This document shows positions 15,411-22,585 of a stretch of 53,564 bases of DNA, piece after piece. The stretch is taken from positions 1 to 53,564 of IMG/VR virus record IMGVR_UViG_3300030393_000016. The stretch is one strand, 5' to 3'. Numbering within the stretch: position 1 is the first letter of the stretch; every line of letters starts with the position of its first letter. The DNA is from a virus. Position numbers and translations under genes: made by a program. Under the pieces are notes generated by a model, which was not told the origin of the DNA, did not search any database, and was given only the letters and a program-made list of their open reading frames with translations.

Positions 15411-15794
15411 ATGAAACTAATATCTCTAATAATCTTTAAAGTTGCTATATACAACTACCGATCAAAAATAGCACGCAAGACTTACCATAAATATAGAAAA
15501 GAGTTAAAATTATATTTACCTAAAAGCTATTTTCCTTTCAGTAGATTAAACCGTTTAACAGATGAGAACCTGCACAAGCTCCATGAGGCTACATCCATTG
15601 ATAAAGAAAAATTAATTCAACTTCAAAATATCTTAAGAGTTACCTATCAAGATATGTGTTCGTTTTACCTAGCAATAGGGTTTCTGCCTACAAAAGATAT
15701 TGCCATAGGTATAAAACATTTTGGAATCGATCTAGTATTAGAGGCACATAAAAACATTCAAACATCAGCAAATATATCTTATCAGAATGACTAA
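15411..15794 (+). CDS. Hypothetical early protein
   Basis: 127 aa, basic N-terminus with a short hydrophobic start (MKLISLIIFKVAIYNY), then helices. No domain recognised. Overlaps the following gene by 8 bases. Confidence 0.5.
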   Translation: MKLISLIIFKVAIYNYRSKIARKTYHKYRKELKLYLPKSYFPFSRLNRLTDENLHKLHEATSIDKEKLIQLQNILRVTYQDMCSFYLAIGFLPTKDIAIGIKHFGIDLVLEAHKNIQTSANISYQND

Positions 15795-16215
15795 ATATCT
15801 AGTAGAACTATTATTATTTAAGAACGTTGATGTAGCGGATCAAAAATCCCTCAATATTTTATTACAAAATATTGAGGGAAATGATCTTATAATCCTACTG
15901 GATTTCAGTAAATATGAAACTGATAAAGTAGCTAACCTTAAAGACTATAAAGGACTAATGAATGAAGAATTAGGTGTAAAGCTCAACACTACTATTTTGA
16001 GTGTTAGTTTAGAAATTTATGACGAGGATTTTGATAATACAATTTCAAAAGAAATTAAAGACTACACTATCAAAGCCCTAAAAGAAAGATCTGCCTTTTT
16101 CGAGAAAGAAATAACTACCCAAAAAAAAGGGGGTATACAAACCGTATTATTTATCGATTTATATAACCCCTACCCTAAACATTTTGATCTACAAAAATTT
16201 GTAGATAGTCTGTAA
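15787..16215 (+). CDS. Hypothetical protein, last early gene
   Basis: 142 aa, alpha/beta in appearance (LIILLDFSKYETD, TILSVSLEIYDED, IQTVLFIDLYNP). No family recognised. Its stop codon is part of the palindromic terminator that closes the early region. Confidence 0.55.
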   Translation: MTKYLVELLLFKNVDVADQKSLNILLQNIEGNDLIILLDFSKYETDKVANLKDYKGLMNEELGVKLNTTILSVSLEIYDEDFDNTISKEIKDYTIKALKERSAFFEKEITTQKKGGIQTVLFIDLYNPYPKHFDLQKFVDSL

Positions 16216-16246
16216 TTTCTAGCTCTTTTTAAAAAGAGCTAGAAAT
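16215..16246. terminator. 32-bp palindromic bidirectional terminator
   Basis: Left arm ATTTCTAGCTCTTTTT is followed by its exact reverse complement. It contains the stop codons of both convergent genes (TAA at 16213-16215 on plus, TAG at 16219-16221 on minus), so it ends both transcripts. Confidence 0.8.
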
Positions 16247-16659
16247 CTTTTTCGTTCAGATGCTCTTAATTGCATCCAAACAAATGGATAGCCGAAAGGT
16301 AAAATAAAAACTAAAGCTCCTACTCCACCCCAAAAACTAAACCCACTGATATGATGCCCTGAAAAATCAAGGATCATAAAATTGATAGTTAATGTTACAA
16401 CTGTAGCAATAATACCACTCATCATATCACTTACTTCCATTACACCATTTTTAGTTTTTCCCTGCCAAATCTCGAGGCAAACAACAACTAAAGAAGTAAA
16501 TAGAGCTGCTGTAACTGCAGAAAAATGTGCATTTACACCTACTGTACAAAAACTTTTAAATGTACCCACAAAAAGGAGTACAGCACCAATAGCATGGTCG
16601 ATCCAATCAAAACCCGTAAAGCGCATGATATTTAGCACTTTTAAAAATAAATTTTTCAT
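16219..16659 (-). CDS. Integral membrane protein (accessory gene)
   Basis: 146 aa with three or four transmembrane helices (about 22-38, 45-65, 80-98, 108-130) and a basic tail. It is the only leftward gene in this stretch and has its own -7 box, marking it as an accessory gene that could be expressed in the lysogen. Role unknown; superinfection exclusion or a holin-related function would be guesses. Confidence 0.65.
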   Translation of the reverse strand: MKNLFLKVLNIMRFTGFDWIDHAIGAVLLFVGTFKSFCTVGVNAHFSAVTAALFTSLVVVCLEIWQGKTKNGVMEVSDMMSGIIATVVTLTINFMILDFSGHHISGFSFWGGVGALVFILPFGYPFVWMQLRASERKRFLALFKKS

Positions 16660-16671
16660 ATAGTTATGTTT

Positions 16672-16706
16672 TTTGACAAAAATAAAACAAGAAGTTAACT
16701 TTTTTG
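16672..16706 (+). promoter_or_regulatory. Divergent promoters for the tail unit and the membrane gene
   Basis: Rightward: TTTG at 16672-16675, 20 nt, then TAACTTTTTTG ending at 16706, resembling TAnnTTTG with extra T. Leftward: TATTTTTG on the minus strand (plus 16677-16684). The rightward transcript would lead into the ATG at 16735. Confidence 0.5.
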
Positions 16707-16734
16707 CTAATTTAGCGTTAGAAAATAATCATTT

Positions 16735-17241
16735 ATGAGTACCTCTCTTGATAAAGTAAAAGCATTACCAAACATCTGTGGTATAGAGATTTCCACTACT
16801 GGTACTATGCTACCTGCTACAATAGAAGGTTACGAACCATTCTATAATACTATACCTTCAGGAGCAGACTTCAAAAAAACATATACAGGCAAAGCAGCTG
16901 TAGCTTTTAGAGAAGAATCTACAGAGAGTAATGCAGGTATCTCTTACAAGCAAAAACTAACAATACAATTTCCTGTATCAGATAAAGCTCGAGCAAAACG
17001 ATTAGCCTATATGCAGCAGGTAAAGTATATCAAAATTGTACTTTCTACAGGTAAAAATTTATTGTTAGGCCGTAATGATTTCGAACAAAATATAAGACCA
17101 CAAGTAACTATAAAAACAGACGAACGTTTAGGCCAGGTAACATTCAATACTGTATCTATATTCCCTACTGGATATACTCCATCATTAGATACAGGACTAC
17201 CTGCAATGTTCCCTATAAGTTTCATTCCTGATAACGATTAA
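16735..17241 (+). CDS. Probable tail structural protein
   Basis: 168 aa, beta-rich. The segment ISYKQKLTIQFPVSDKARAKRLAYMQQVKYIKIVLSTGKN has the same layout as TITYKQKVEAEHP..GKNVIVIFG in the tail-tube-like protein at 24763. Both may share the tail-tube fold, which would make this a tube, tail-terminator or baseplate component. First gene of the tail-fibre unit. The likeness is by eye and weak. Confidence 0.5.
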   Translation: MSTSLDKVKALPNICGIEISTTGTMLPATIEGYEPFYNTIPSGADFKKTYTGKAAVAFREESTESNAGISYKQKLTIQFPVSDKARAKRLAYMQQVKYIKIVLSTGKNLLLGRNDFEQNIRPQVTIKTDERLGQVTFNTVSIFPTGYTPSLDTGLPAMFPISFIPDND

Positions 17242-17242
17242 T

Positions 17243-17803
17243 ATGCCAGAAGAAAATATACTACCATTAGAAATAGAAGATAAAGTGAACCATCCCGAAT
17301 TAGAAGCTATGATGGAAGCCTTTGGTTCTCAATTTTTTCTATCTGCAGAAGAATTTAATCGCTTCAAAGAAGGAGTAAATCAGTTATATACAGTATTTCA
17401 AAACAATGCAGGTGTTGTCAATGATGCCACTCCAGAAATAAAAGGGATTCTGCAACTTACAAACGACCTTGGAGGAACAGCTACTAATCCTACTGTACCG
17501 ACTAAAATAAGTAAACCTATAGAGCTTCCTCCAGCTGGAGAAATATTAGTTATTGCCATTGACGAGAATGGAAATACTGTACCTATACCGACTAAAGAAG
17601 TTTTTCATGTCGATCAAATTGATACACCTTATAATACTATAAATGATCTTGTTAATACAGGTGAATATAGTACTGCAAATGGTTATACTAAAGGAACACA
17701 AATAATCTGCCCTGGAGTAATTCCTCCAAGGGTATATCTAAAAACAGGAGATAATGATACTGATTGGTTAGTAATTAACGGTGCAACTTTACCTTTAGAA
17801 TAA
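17243..17803 (+). CDS. Tail-fibre-type protein
   Basis: 186 aa. The phrase PEIKGILQLTNDLGGTATNPTVP (about 65-87) is typical of phage tail-fibre shafts, where similar units join the shaft to the tip. The N-terminus is helical and may attach to the tail. It overlaps the next gene by one base, suggesting joint synthesis with the LRR protein. Confidence 0.6.
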   Translation: MPEENILPLEIEDKVNHPELEAMMEAFGSQFFLSAEEFNRFKEGVNQLYTVFQNNAGVVNDATPEIKGILQLTNDLGGTATNPTVPTKISKPIELPPAGEILVIAIDENGNTVPIPTKEVFHVDQIDTPYNTINDLVNTGEYSTANGYTKGTQIICPGVIPPRVYLKTGDNDTDWLVINGATLPLE

Positions 17804-19425
17804 TGAGAATAGCTACTACACAGGCTCAGGTTTTTACTATAGGTGGCTTTGCTCCTATCATCTCTCCTGATGGAGAAATTATCCTTAAACTAACAACACG
17901 CGGTACGTGCTTTCCTGCGCGTGCTGATGGCTACTCAACACGTTCGTGTTTTTTTCAAGTACGCTCATTTAATAATATAGCGAATAGTGTGCTTATTGAT
18001 TATAGCGATGGTACAGGGTGGCACGAATATAATCTAGTGCAGAATGGTAGCCGTACCGAAAGAATATTTCGCGTAAACGATTCTGATGATCCTACTACTA
18101 TCACCCCTAGTTCTTCAGATATTTATGTAAGTCCTAATGATGGTTTGGGAGGTGGAGAATTTGGAATCCATTTCTACCAAGACTTACAAGACCCTGCAAA
18201 AATTGATACCGTAGATCACTATTATAACCAGGAGAGAGAAATCTTCATAAAGTTCCAAACTCCTAGTAAAATACAAGCTATATCTTTTCAGAATGTAGTG
18301 CTGTTGGGTACATTCCCCTCGCTGGCACGCTTGAGAAATTTAGTTATACTAGAGCTTGAGTACTTACCGTTGCTTTCAGCTTTCGAGAACGAAGCTGTAA
18401 ACACTTTTTTAAAAATAGTTTCATTGTCGTTTATAGGTTCTACTGCGACAAGCGTACCAATATGGATCAAGAACTCGCCTATTACTTATTTAAACTTATC
18501 GAGCTATATAACATTATCAGATGCTAATCATCTTGAGAATGAAATTATAACACCATTTAAAACAACATTAAATATACTATCGCTCAATAAATGTAACCTT
18601 AATTATCAATTACCAGAAAGTTTTGGTGAGATAGTAAACCTAAATACATTCTCATGTAGGTCTATGCCTGCAAGCGAAAATTTCAAGTTCCCTACTGATC
18701 TTTCGAATTTGACAGACTTTAAGTCGCTAAATATTAGTGACTCTAATAATTTTCCATTTTCAGAAGTAAAAAGGTACATACAAGATGTTCCCTCAACAGG
18801 AAAATACCTAAATATTAGAAATTTCGGATCAACCGTAACACAGGTAGATTTTGCTCTTGATACCGACGATTACAGCGTTGAAAGTTTCGATGCCTCTTAT
18901 GGGAGATGGAACAACGGAACACCTCCTACTTGTATAGGGCAAATGAAAGCATTGGAAACACTCGTTATGTACGGGAGCTATAACTATTCAGTATATAGTG
19001 GACGTTTTAATTTACTTAACTGGGGCGACTTCTCAAGCGCAACAGCATTAAGAGAGATCAATTTTAGGTGGCAGCAAAAAATGGATCTTACCTTCCCAAC
19101 ATGGTTAGTAAACCTTACTAACCTTAAAATTTTTGATTGTCATGCGAGTTTTGAAACACAAGAAAAAATGGATCAGTTTGTGGATAGTGTTTATGATTTT
19201 ATCACAACAAATGCATCCATTACAGAAGGTAATAGCCCTTTTCGAATAATGCACATAAAAACATACCGATCTGCTTCTCCCCTTAATTCTTTTCATCCTA
19301 CAGGGATATATCAAGAACCTACTGAATATGTACAAGGTAGTGCTAACGGAACACCAACAACCCCACTAGAGAAAGTGTGGGTATTGACACATCAATACCA
19401 ACATACGTGGGTTTTAAAACCATAA
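17803..19425 (+). CDS. Leucine-rich-repeat receptor-binding protein candidate
   Basis: 540 aa. The first 170 residues form a beta-rich head. About 165-450 holds irregular leucine-rich repeats with L-x-x-L-x-L spacing, e.g. LARLRNLVILELEYLPLL, TTLNILSLNKCNLNYQLPESFGEIVNLNTFSC and LTDFKSLNISDSN. No signal peptide. Placed between a fibre gene and small genes of the tail unit, it is a good candidate for the part that binds the host surface. LRR proteins are usually host adhesins, so a virion role is an inference from context. Confidence 0.65.
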   Translation: MRIATTQAQVFTIGGFAPIISPDGEIILKLTTRGTCFPARADGYSTRSCFFQVRSFNNIANSVLIDYSDGTGWHEYNLVQNGSRTERIFRVNDSDDPTTITPSSSDIYVSPNDGLGGGEFGIHFYQDLQDPAKIDTVDHYYNQEREIFIKFQTPSKIQAISFQNVVLLGTFPSLARLRNLVILELEYLPLLSAFENEAVNTFLKIVSLSFIGSTATSVPIWIKNSPITYLNLSSYITLSDANHLENEIITPFKTTLNILSLNKCNLNYQLPESFGEIVNLNTFSCRSMPASENFKFPTDLSNLTDFKSLNISDSNNFPFSEVKRYIQDVPSTGKYLNIRNFGSTVTQVDFALDTDDYSVESFDASYGRWNNGTPPTCIGQMKALETLVMYGSYNYSVYSGRFNLLNWGDFSSATALREINFRWQQKMDLTFPTWLVNLTNLKIFDCHASFETQEKMDQFVDSVYDFITTNASITEGNSPFRIMHIKTYRSASPLNSFHPTGIYQEPTEYVQGSANGTPTTPLEKVWVLTHQYQHTWVLKP

Positions 19426-19429
19426 CAAT

Positions 19430-19642
19430 ATGGATCAGTACTTAATCTGCTTTTATGAAAAAACAATCATCTCAGTTACTGAAATTGAAGATGAGGGCTG
19501 TATGCTAGGTAAACACAACGACCATGAGATTTTACCCCTTACTGAAGCTATTGTGAAATTCAATAATGATGGGTTTGATGTTAGCCTTTTAGTTAAAGTG
19601 TTTGAAAAACCAGAAGAGGAAGAAGAAACAACTTATATATAA
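19430..19642 (+). CDS. Hypothetical small acidic protein
   Basis: 70 aa, acidic C-terminus (EKPEEEEETTYI), starts 4 bp after the LRR gene. No domain recognised; its place suggests a chaperone or accessory for the fibre. Confidence 0.5.
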   Translation: MDQYLICFYEKTIISVTEIEDEGCMLGKHNDHEILPLTEAIVKFNNDGFDVSLLVKVFEKPEEEEETTYI

Positions 19643-19647
19643 ACTCT

Positions 19648-20196
19648 ATGAGCATAGTTCCTGTACACATACGGCCACACTTAATCCCCTTCTTTTTCAA
19701 AGAATTTGAAGGAGAGCAGGCTACTTATCTCAATAAAGAAGTAACAGCAATAAAGATATCTACCCGATCATCATTAGGTAAAATGATCAGGATGTTTATG
19801 ATTAAGGCTGAAACTCCTGTAAAGTCTGAATTTTACCAACTATACTTATCGGTGGCCGATACTCCATCAGGAAAGGCTTTCGAGGGAACTGCTTATTCTT
19901 TTGAGTCAGGTTCTAAAAGTTTCCTAGAACTCCCTCCAGATGTCAACAAAGTAATCAATGATTTACTGGAGGATATCTTCAGAATAACATTTGTATTCTT
20001 TGTACAAGGCTATATGCATCATGGCAAACCTAACATTACAAAGGCAATCAATGAATTTATTGATATGTACGATCTTCTCGAGGTAGGCTTTTGTAATGAG
20101 AAACTAAGACAGCTCTATTATCGCGAAAAAAGGAAGAACAAAAAAGTATCTCGCCTGCAATTCCGTATCGCTAATAGAGTTACAAACTACAGCTAA
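19648..20196 (+). CDS. Hypothetical protein of the tail-fibre unit
   Basis: 182 aa, helical C-terminal half with a basic end (YREKRKNKKVSRLQFRIANRV). No domain recognised. Last gene before the first CATATCACAA-type late promoter. Confidence 0.55.
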   Translation: MSIVPVHIRPHLIPFFFKEFEGEQATYLNKEVTAIKISTRSSLGKMIRMFMIKAETPVKSEFYQLYLSVADTPSGKAFEGTAYSFESGSKSFLELPPDVNKVINDLLEDIFRITFVFFVQGYMHHGKPNITKAINEFIDMYDLLEVGFCNEKLRQLYYREKRKNKKVSRLQFRIANRVTNYS

Positions 20197-20200
20197 AAAA

Positions 20201-20238
20201 CATATCACAAGAGTTTATCTCTTCTACCATTAAGTTTG
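20201..20238 (+). promoter_or_regulatory. Late promoter candidate, lysis unit
   Basis: CATATCACAA at 20201-20210, then 20 nt, then TAAGTTTG (20231-20238), a full match to TAnnTTTG. The start codon of the holin-like gene is 24 bases further on. Confidence 0.65.
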
Positions 20239-20262
20239 GAGCAAAATTTAACCTCCTGACTA

Positions 20263-20598
20263 ATGAAACCTACTACTTTATCTATAATACAAATCCTAAA
20301 AGATTTCGGCTTTGATGTCATACTATTTATAGCAGGACTAGCAGGTGGTATTGTTGTTTTAAATAGAAGCAATAAACTTACTCGTATTCAAAAATTTTCA
20401 ACAGTACTCTCTGGAGGGCTTACAGCTAACTACCTAACACCTTTAGTAGCAGAATGGTTAAATCTTTCAGATAAAACGCTCTACGGGCTTGCATTTATTT
20501 TAGGATATGGTGGTTTAAAATTTGTAGAAATTTTCTACATCTCCTTTCACAACAAATTTTCAACATCAAAAATAACTAAATCAGAAACTGATGAGTAG
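20263..20598 (+). CDS. Holin-like membrane protein
   Basis: 111 aa with hydrophobic segments at about 15-34, 45-62 and 72-92 and a charged, acidic C-terminus (KITKSETDE). Placed directly before and overlapping the amidase gene by 8 bases. Size, topology and place fit a holin; the sequence itself belongs to no holin family I can name. Confidence 0.65.
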   Translation: MKPTTLSIIQILKDFGFDVILFIAGLAGGIVVLNRSNKLTRIQKFSTVLSGGLTANYLTPLVAEWLNLSDKTLYGLAFILGYGGLKFVEIFYISFHNKFSTSKITKSETDE

Positions 20599-21106
20599 AG
20601 CTAAAAAAATAAAGTACATCACAGTGCACTGTTCTGCAGGTTTTTCAGGTATTAAAGCCATAAAAGCCTTTTGGAAAAGATTAGGATGGCGATCTCCTGG
20701 TTACCATATTCTTATAAATCGTAACGGTAAAGTACACCAATTGCACGATTTCAATAGAATTAGTAACGGTGTAAGAGGATATAATACACAATGTATCAAT
20801 ATCTGTTATATAGGAGGTGTCGAAAAAACAGCAGCAGGAAAATACATTGGTAAAGATACCAGGACTCCTGAACAAAAGGAAGCATTAGAAAATGAGATTA
20901 TTAAAGCTATCGAGTGGGTTAAAAACAATGGAGGTAATATCGAAGAGCTTTCTATTCTAGGCCATCGCGATTTCTCTCCAGATGTAAATGGTAACAATGT
21001 AATTGAGTCATTCGAAAGAATAAAAGAGTGCCCGAGCTTCAATGCTATACAAGAATATAAGCATCTACTCGATCATAAAAAAATAATATTACCCTCAAAC
21101 AGATAG
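20591..21106 (+). CDS. N-acetylmuramoyl-L-alanine amidase (endolysin)
   Basis: 171 aa Amidase_2 domain: YITVHCSA with zinc ligand H13, PGYHILINRNGKVHQL, and ILGHRDFSP...ECPSF with H125 and C147 as the other ligands. No signal peptide, so release would need the holin. It cuts the amide bond between N-acetylmuramic acid and the stem peptide. Full domain, normal length. Confidence 0.9.
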   Translation: MSRAKKIKYITVHCSAGFSGIKAIKAFWKRLGWRSPGYHILINRNGKVHQLHDFNRISNGVRGYNTQCINICYIGGVEKTAAGKYIGKDTRTPEQKEALENEIIKAIEWVKNNGGNIEELSILGHRDFSPDVNGNNVIESFERIKECPSFNAIQEYKHLLDHKKIILPSNR

Positions 21107-21108
21107 CT

Positions 21109-21654
21109 ATGAAAAAAGTAGTAATTATAATATCATCCCTCCTGGTAATAGCTTGCGGAACTCGTAAAGTTCAAGTCAGGAAAAACAAAATACAGTATTC
21201 TTTTAATACTGAGGTCGATACAACTAATACTACTCAAGCTACTGAGGCAATTGTAAAAGAACAACAAACAACTGCAGTATCATTTTTAGATAATTTAAAC
21301 ATCGAATATCAAGGACTCAAAAAAGGTGATTCAATCACTTTATACAAACTTGAGAAAGATGGAAAAATACACTCTGGAGCTGTATTAAAAGGTACAGGTA
21401 AAATAGTTATTTCCTCAAAAAAAGAAACTGCTACAGCTAATACCGTTGTAAAAGAAAATAGTAGCAGAGAAAACTCTAAAACTACTGCAGGAACTACAAA
21501 AATGCAAAAAGAGGTTCGATCTGATAATAAAGAAAAAGAATCGGAATCAAGCTCTTACTGGTGGTTACTACTAATCGCAGTGATATTAATCATTAGGTTT
21601 TTTTGGAAAAGATACAATCGATTAAAAAACATATCACAACAAAAGTTTTTGTAA
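21109..21654 (+). CDS. Unimolecular spanin candidate
   Basis: 181 aa. It starts with a lipoprotein signal (LLVIACG, Cys16) and ends with a transmembrane helix (about 149-167, YWWLLLIAVILIIRFFW) and a basic tail. In between is a polar Lys/Thr/Glu-rich linker. An outer-membrane lipid anchor plus a C-terminal inner-membrane helix in one chain is the defining layout of u-spanins, which fuse the two membranes at lysis. It follows the endolysin by 2 bp. Assignment by topology and place, not by homology. Confidence 0.7.
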   Translation: MKKVVIIISSLLVIACGTRKVQVRKNKIQYSFNTEVDTTNTTQATEAIVKEQQTTAVSFLDNLNIEYQGLKKGDSITLYKLEKDGKIHSGAVLKGTGKIVISSKKETATANTVVKENSSRENSKTTAGTTKMQKEVRSDNKEKESESSSYWWLLLIAVILIIRFFWKRYNRLKNISQQKFL

Positions 21655-21667
21655 AACAGCAATTTCG
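21630..21667 (+). promoter_or_regulatory. Late promoter candidate, capsid unit (weak -7)
   Basis: CATATCACAA at 21630-21639 inside the end of the spanin gene, 20 nt, then CAATTTCG (21660-21667), a poorer fit to TAnnTTTG. The protease start is 15 bases further. Confidence 0.45.
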
Positions 21668-21682
21668 TAAAAAATAATAAGG

Positions 21683-22555
21683 ATGAAAGTAAATCCAATG
21701 TTAATGGAACTGGCTCGTGGTGAATGGTTGATGGATGTTAATACATTATCAACATGGAGTCCTATAGCTTATAAAATTCTCTCTGGAGAAGATTTCTCAA
21801 TTGACTCTTCTACGGCTTCTATAATGACTGTTGTAGATAGCAAAGGTGTAATGCATCATCCTGACAAAGATGGTCACATAGAAACTCCTAAAGGTTCAGT
21901 AGCCATCATTAATATGATCGGCCCCATTTTAAAATATGGAGATTGGTGTGCCTATGGCGCCGATGATATTGTAAATGCATTAAAAGCAGCAGACAATAAC
22001 CCGAACATAAAAGGTACAGTGTTTATAGTCGATGGACCAGGAGGTGCAGTATCAGCTATAGGACCTTTTATTGAGTTTGCAAAAACTAAAACCAAGCCAG
22101 TAATTGGTTTGGCCGATGAAGCATTTTCACTCCATTATTGGGCACTATGTGCCGTATCAGATTATAAAATGGCAGATAATAACGTTTCTGCAGGTTTTGG
22201 ATCTGTAGGTGTAGTTGCATCTTACCTAGATAACAGAGAGCATTTAGAAAAGTTAGGATTCAAGTTTCATGATATTTACCCAGACGAGAGTAAACATAAA
22301 AACGAAGCTGTGAAGCTAGCCCTGGAGGGTAAGTATGATCTAATCAAAAAAGAACATCTCTCTCCTGTTGCTATTAAGTTTCAAGATGCAGTACGAGCTG
22401 CATGCCCTTCTTTAAAAGAAGCTACAGGAGTACTTACAGGGAAAACATTCTCTGCAGATAAAGCACTCGAGTATGGTATGATCGATGGTATTGGTAGTCT
22501 TGATAAAGCCATCGAAAAAATACATGTACTCTCAGAAATTAACGCGTTACAATAA
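21683..22555 (+). CDS. S49-family (SppA-like) prohead protease
   Basis: 290 aa. The core shows VAIINMIGPI, GTVFIVDGPGGAVSA, then DEAFSLHYWALCAVSDYKMADNNVSAGFGSVGVVAS, the S49 layout in which the Ser of the FSLHYW segment would be the nucleophile. In phages this family cleaves scaffold and capsid precursors during head maturation. Directly before the capsid gene. No signal peptide, in line with a cytosolic phage enzyme and unlike host SppA. Confidence 0.8.
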   Translation: MKVNPMLMELARGEWLMDVNTLSTWSPIAYKILSGEDFSIDSSTASIMTVVDSKGVMHHPDKDGHIETPKGSVAIINMIGPILKYGDWCAYGADDIVNALKAADNNPNIKGTVFIVDGPGGAVSAIGPFIEFAKTKTKPVIGLADEAFSLHYWALCAVSDYKMADNNVSAGFGSVGVVASYLDNREHLEKLGFKFHDIYPDESKHKNEAVKLALEGKYDLIKKEHLSPVAIKFQDAVRAACPSLKEATGVLTGKTFSADKALEYGMIDGIGSLDKAIEKIHVLSEINALQ

Positions 22556-22585
22556 TCAATAAATCAATTTTAAATCACAAAAAGT

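Noticed and set aside
16735-19425. Search for a diversity-generating retroelement acting on the LRR/fibre genes
   Set aside because: No reverse transcriptase gene anywhere in the window and no template/variable repeat pair found by eye.
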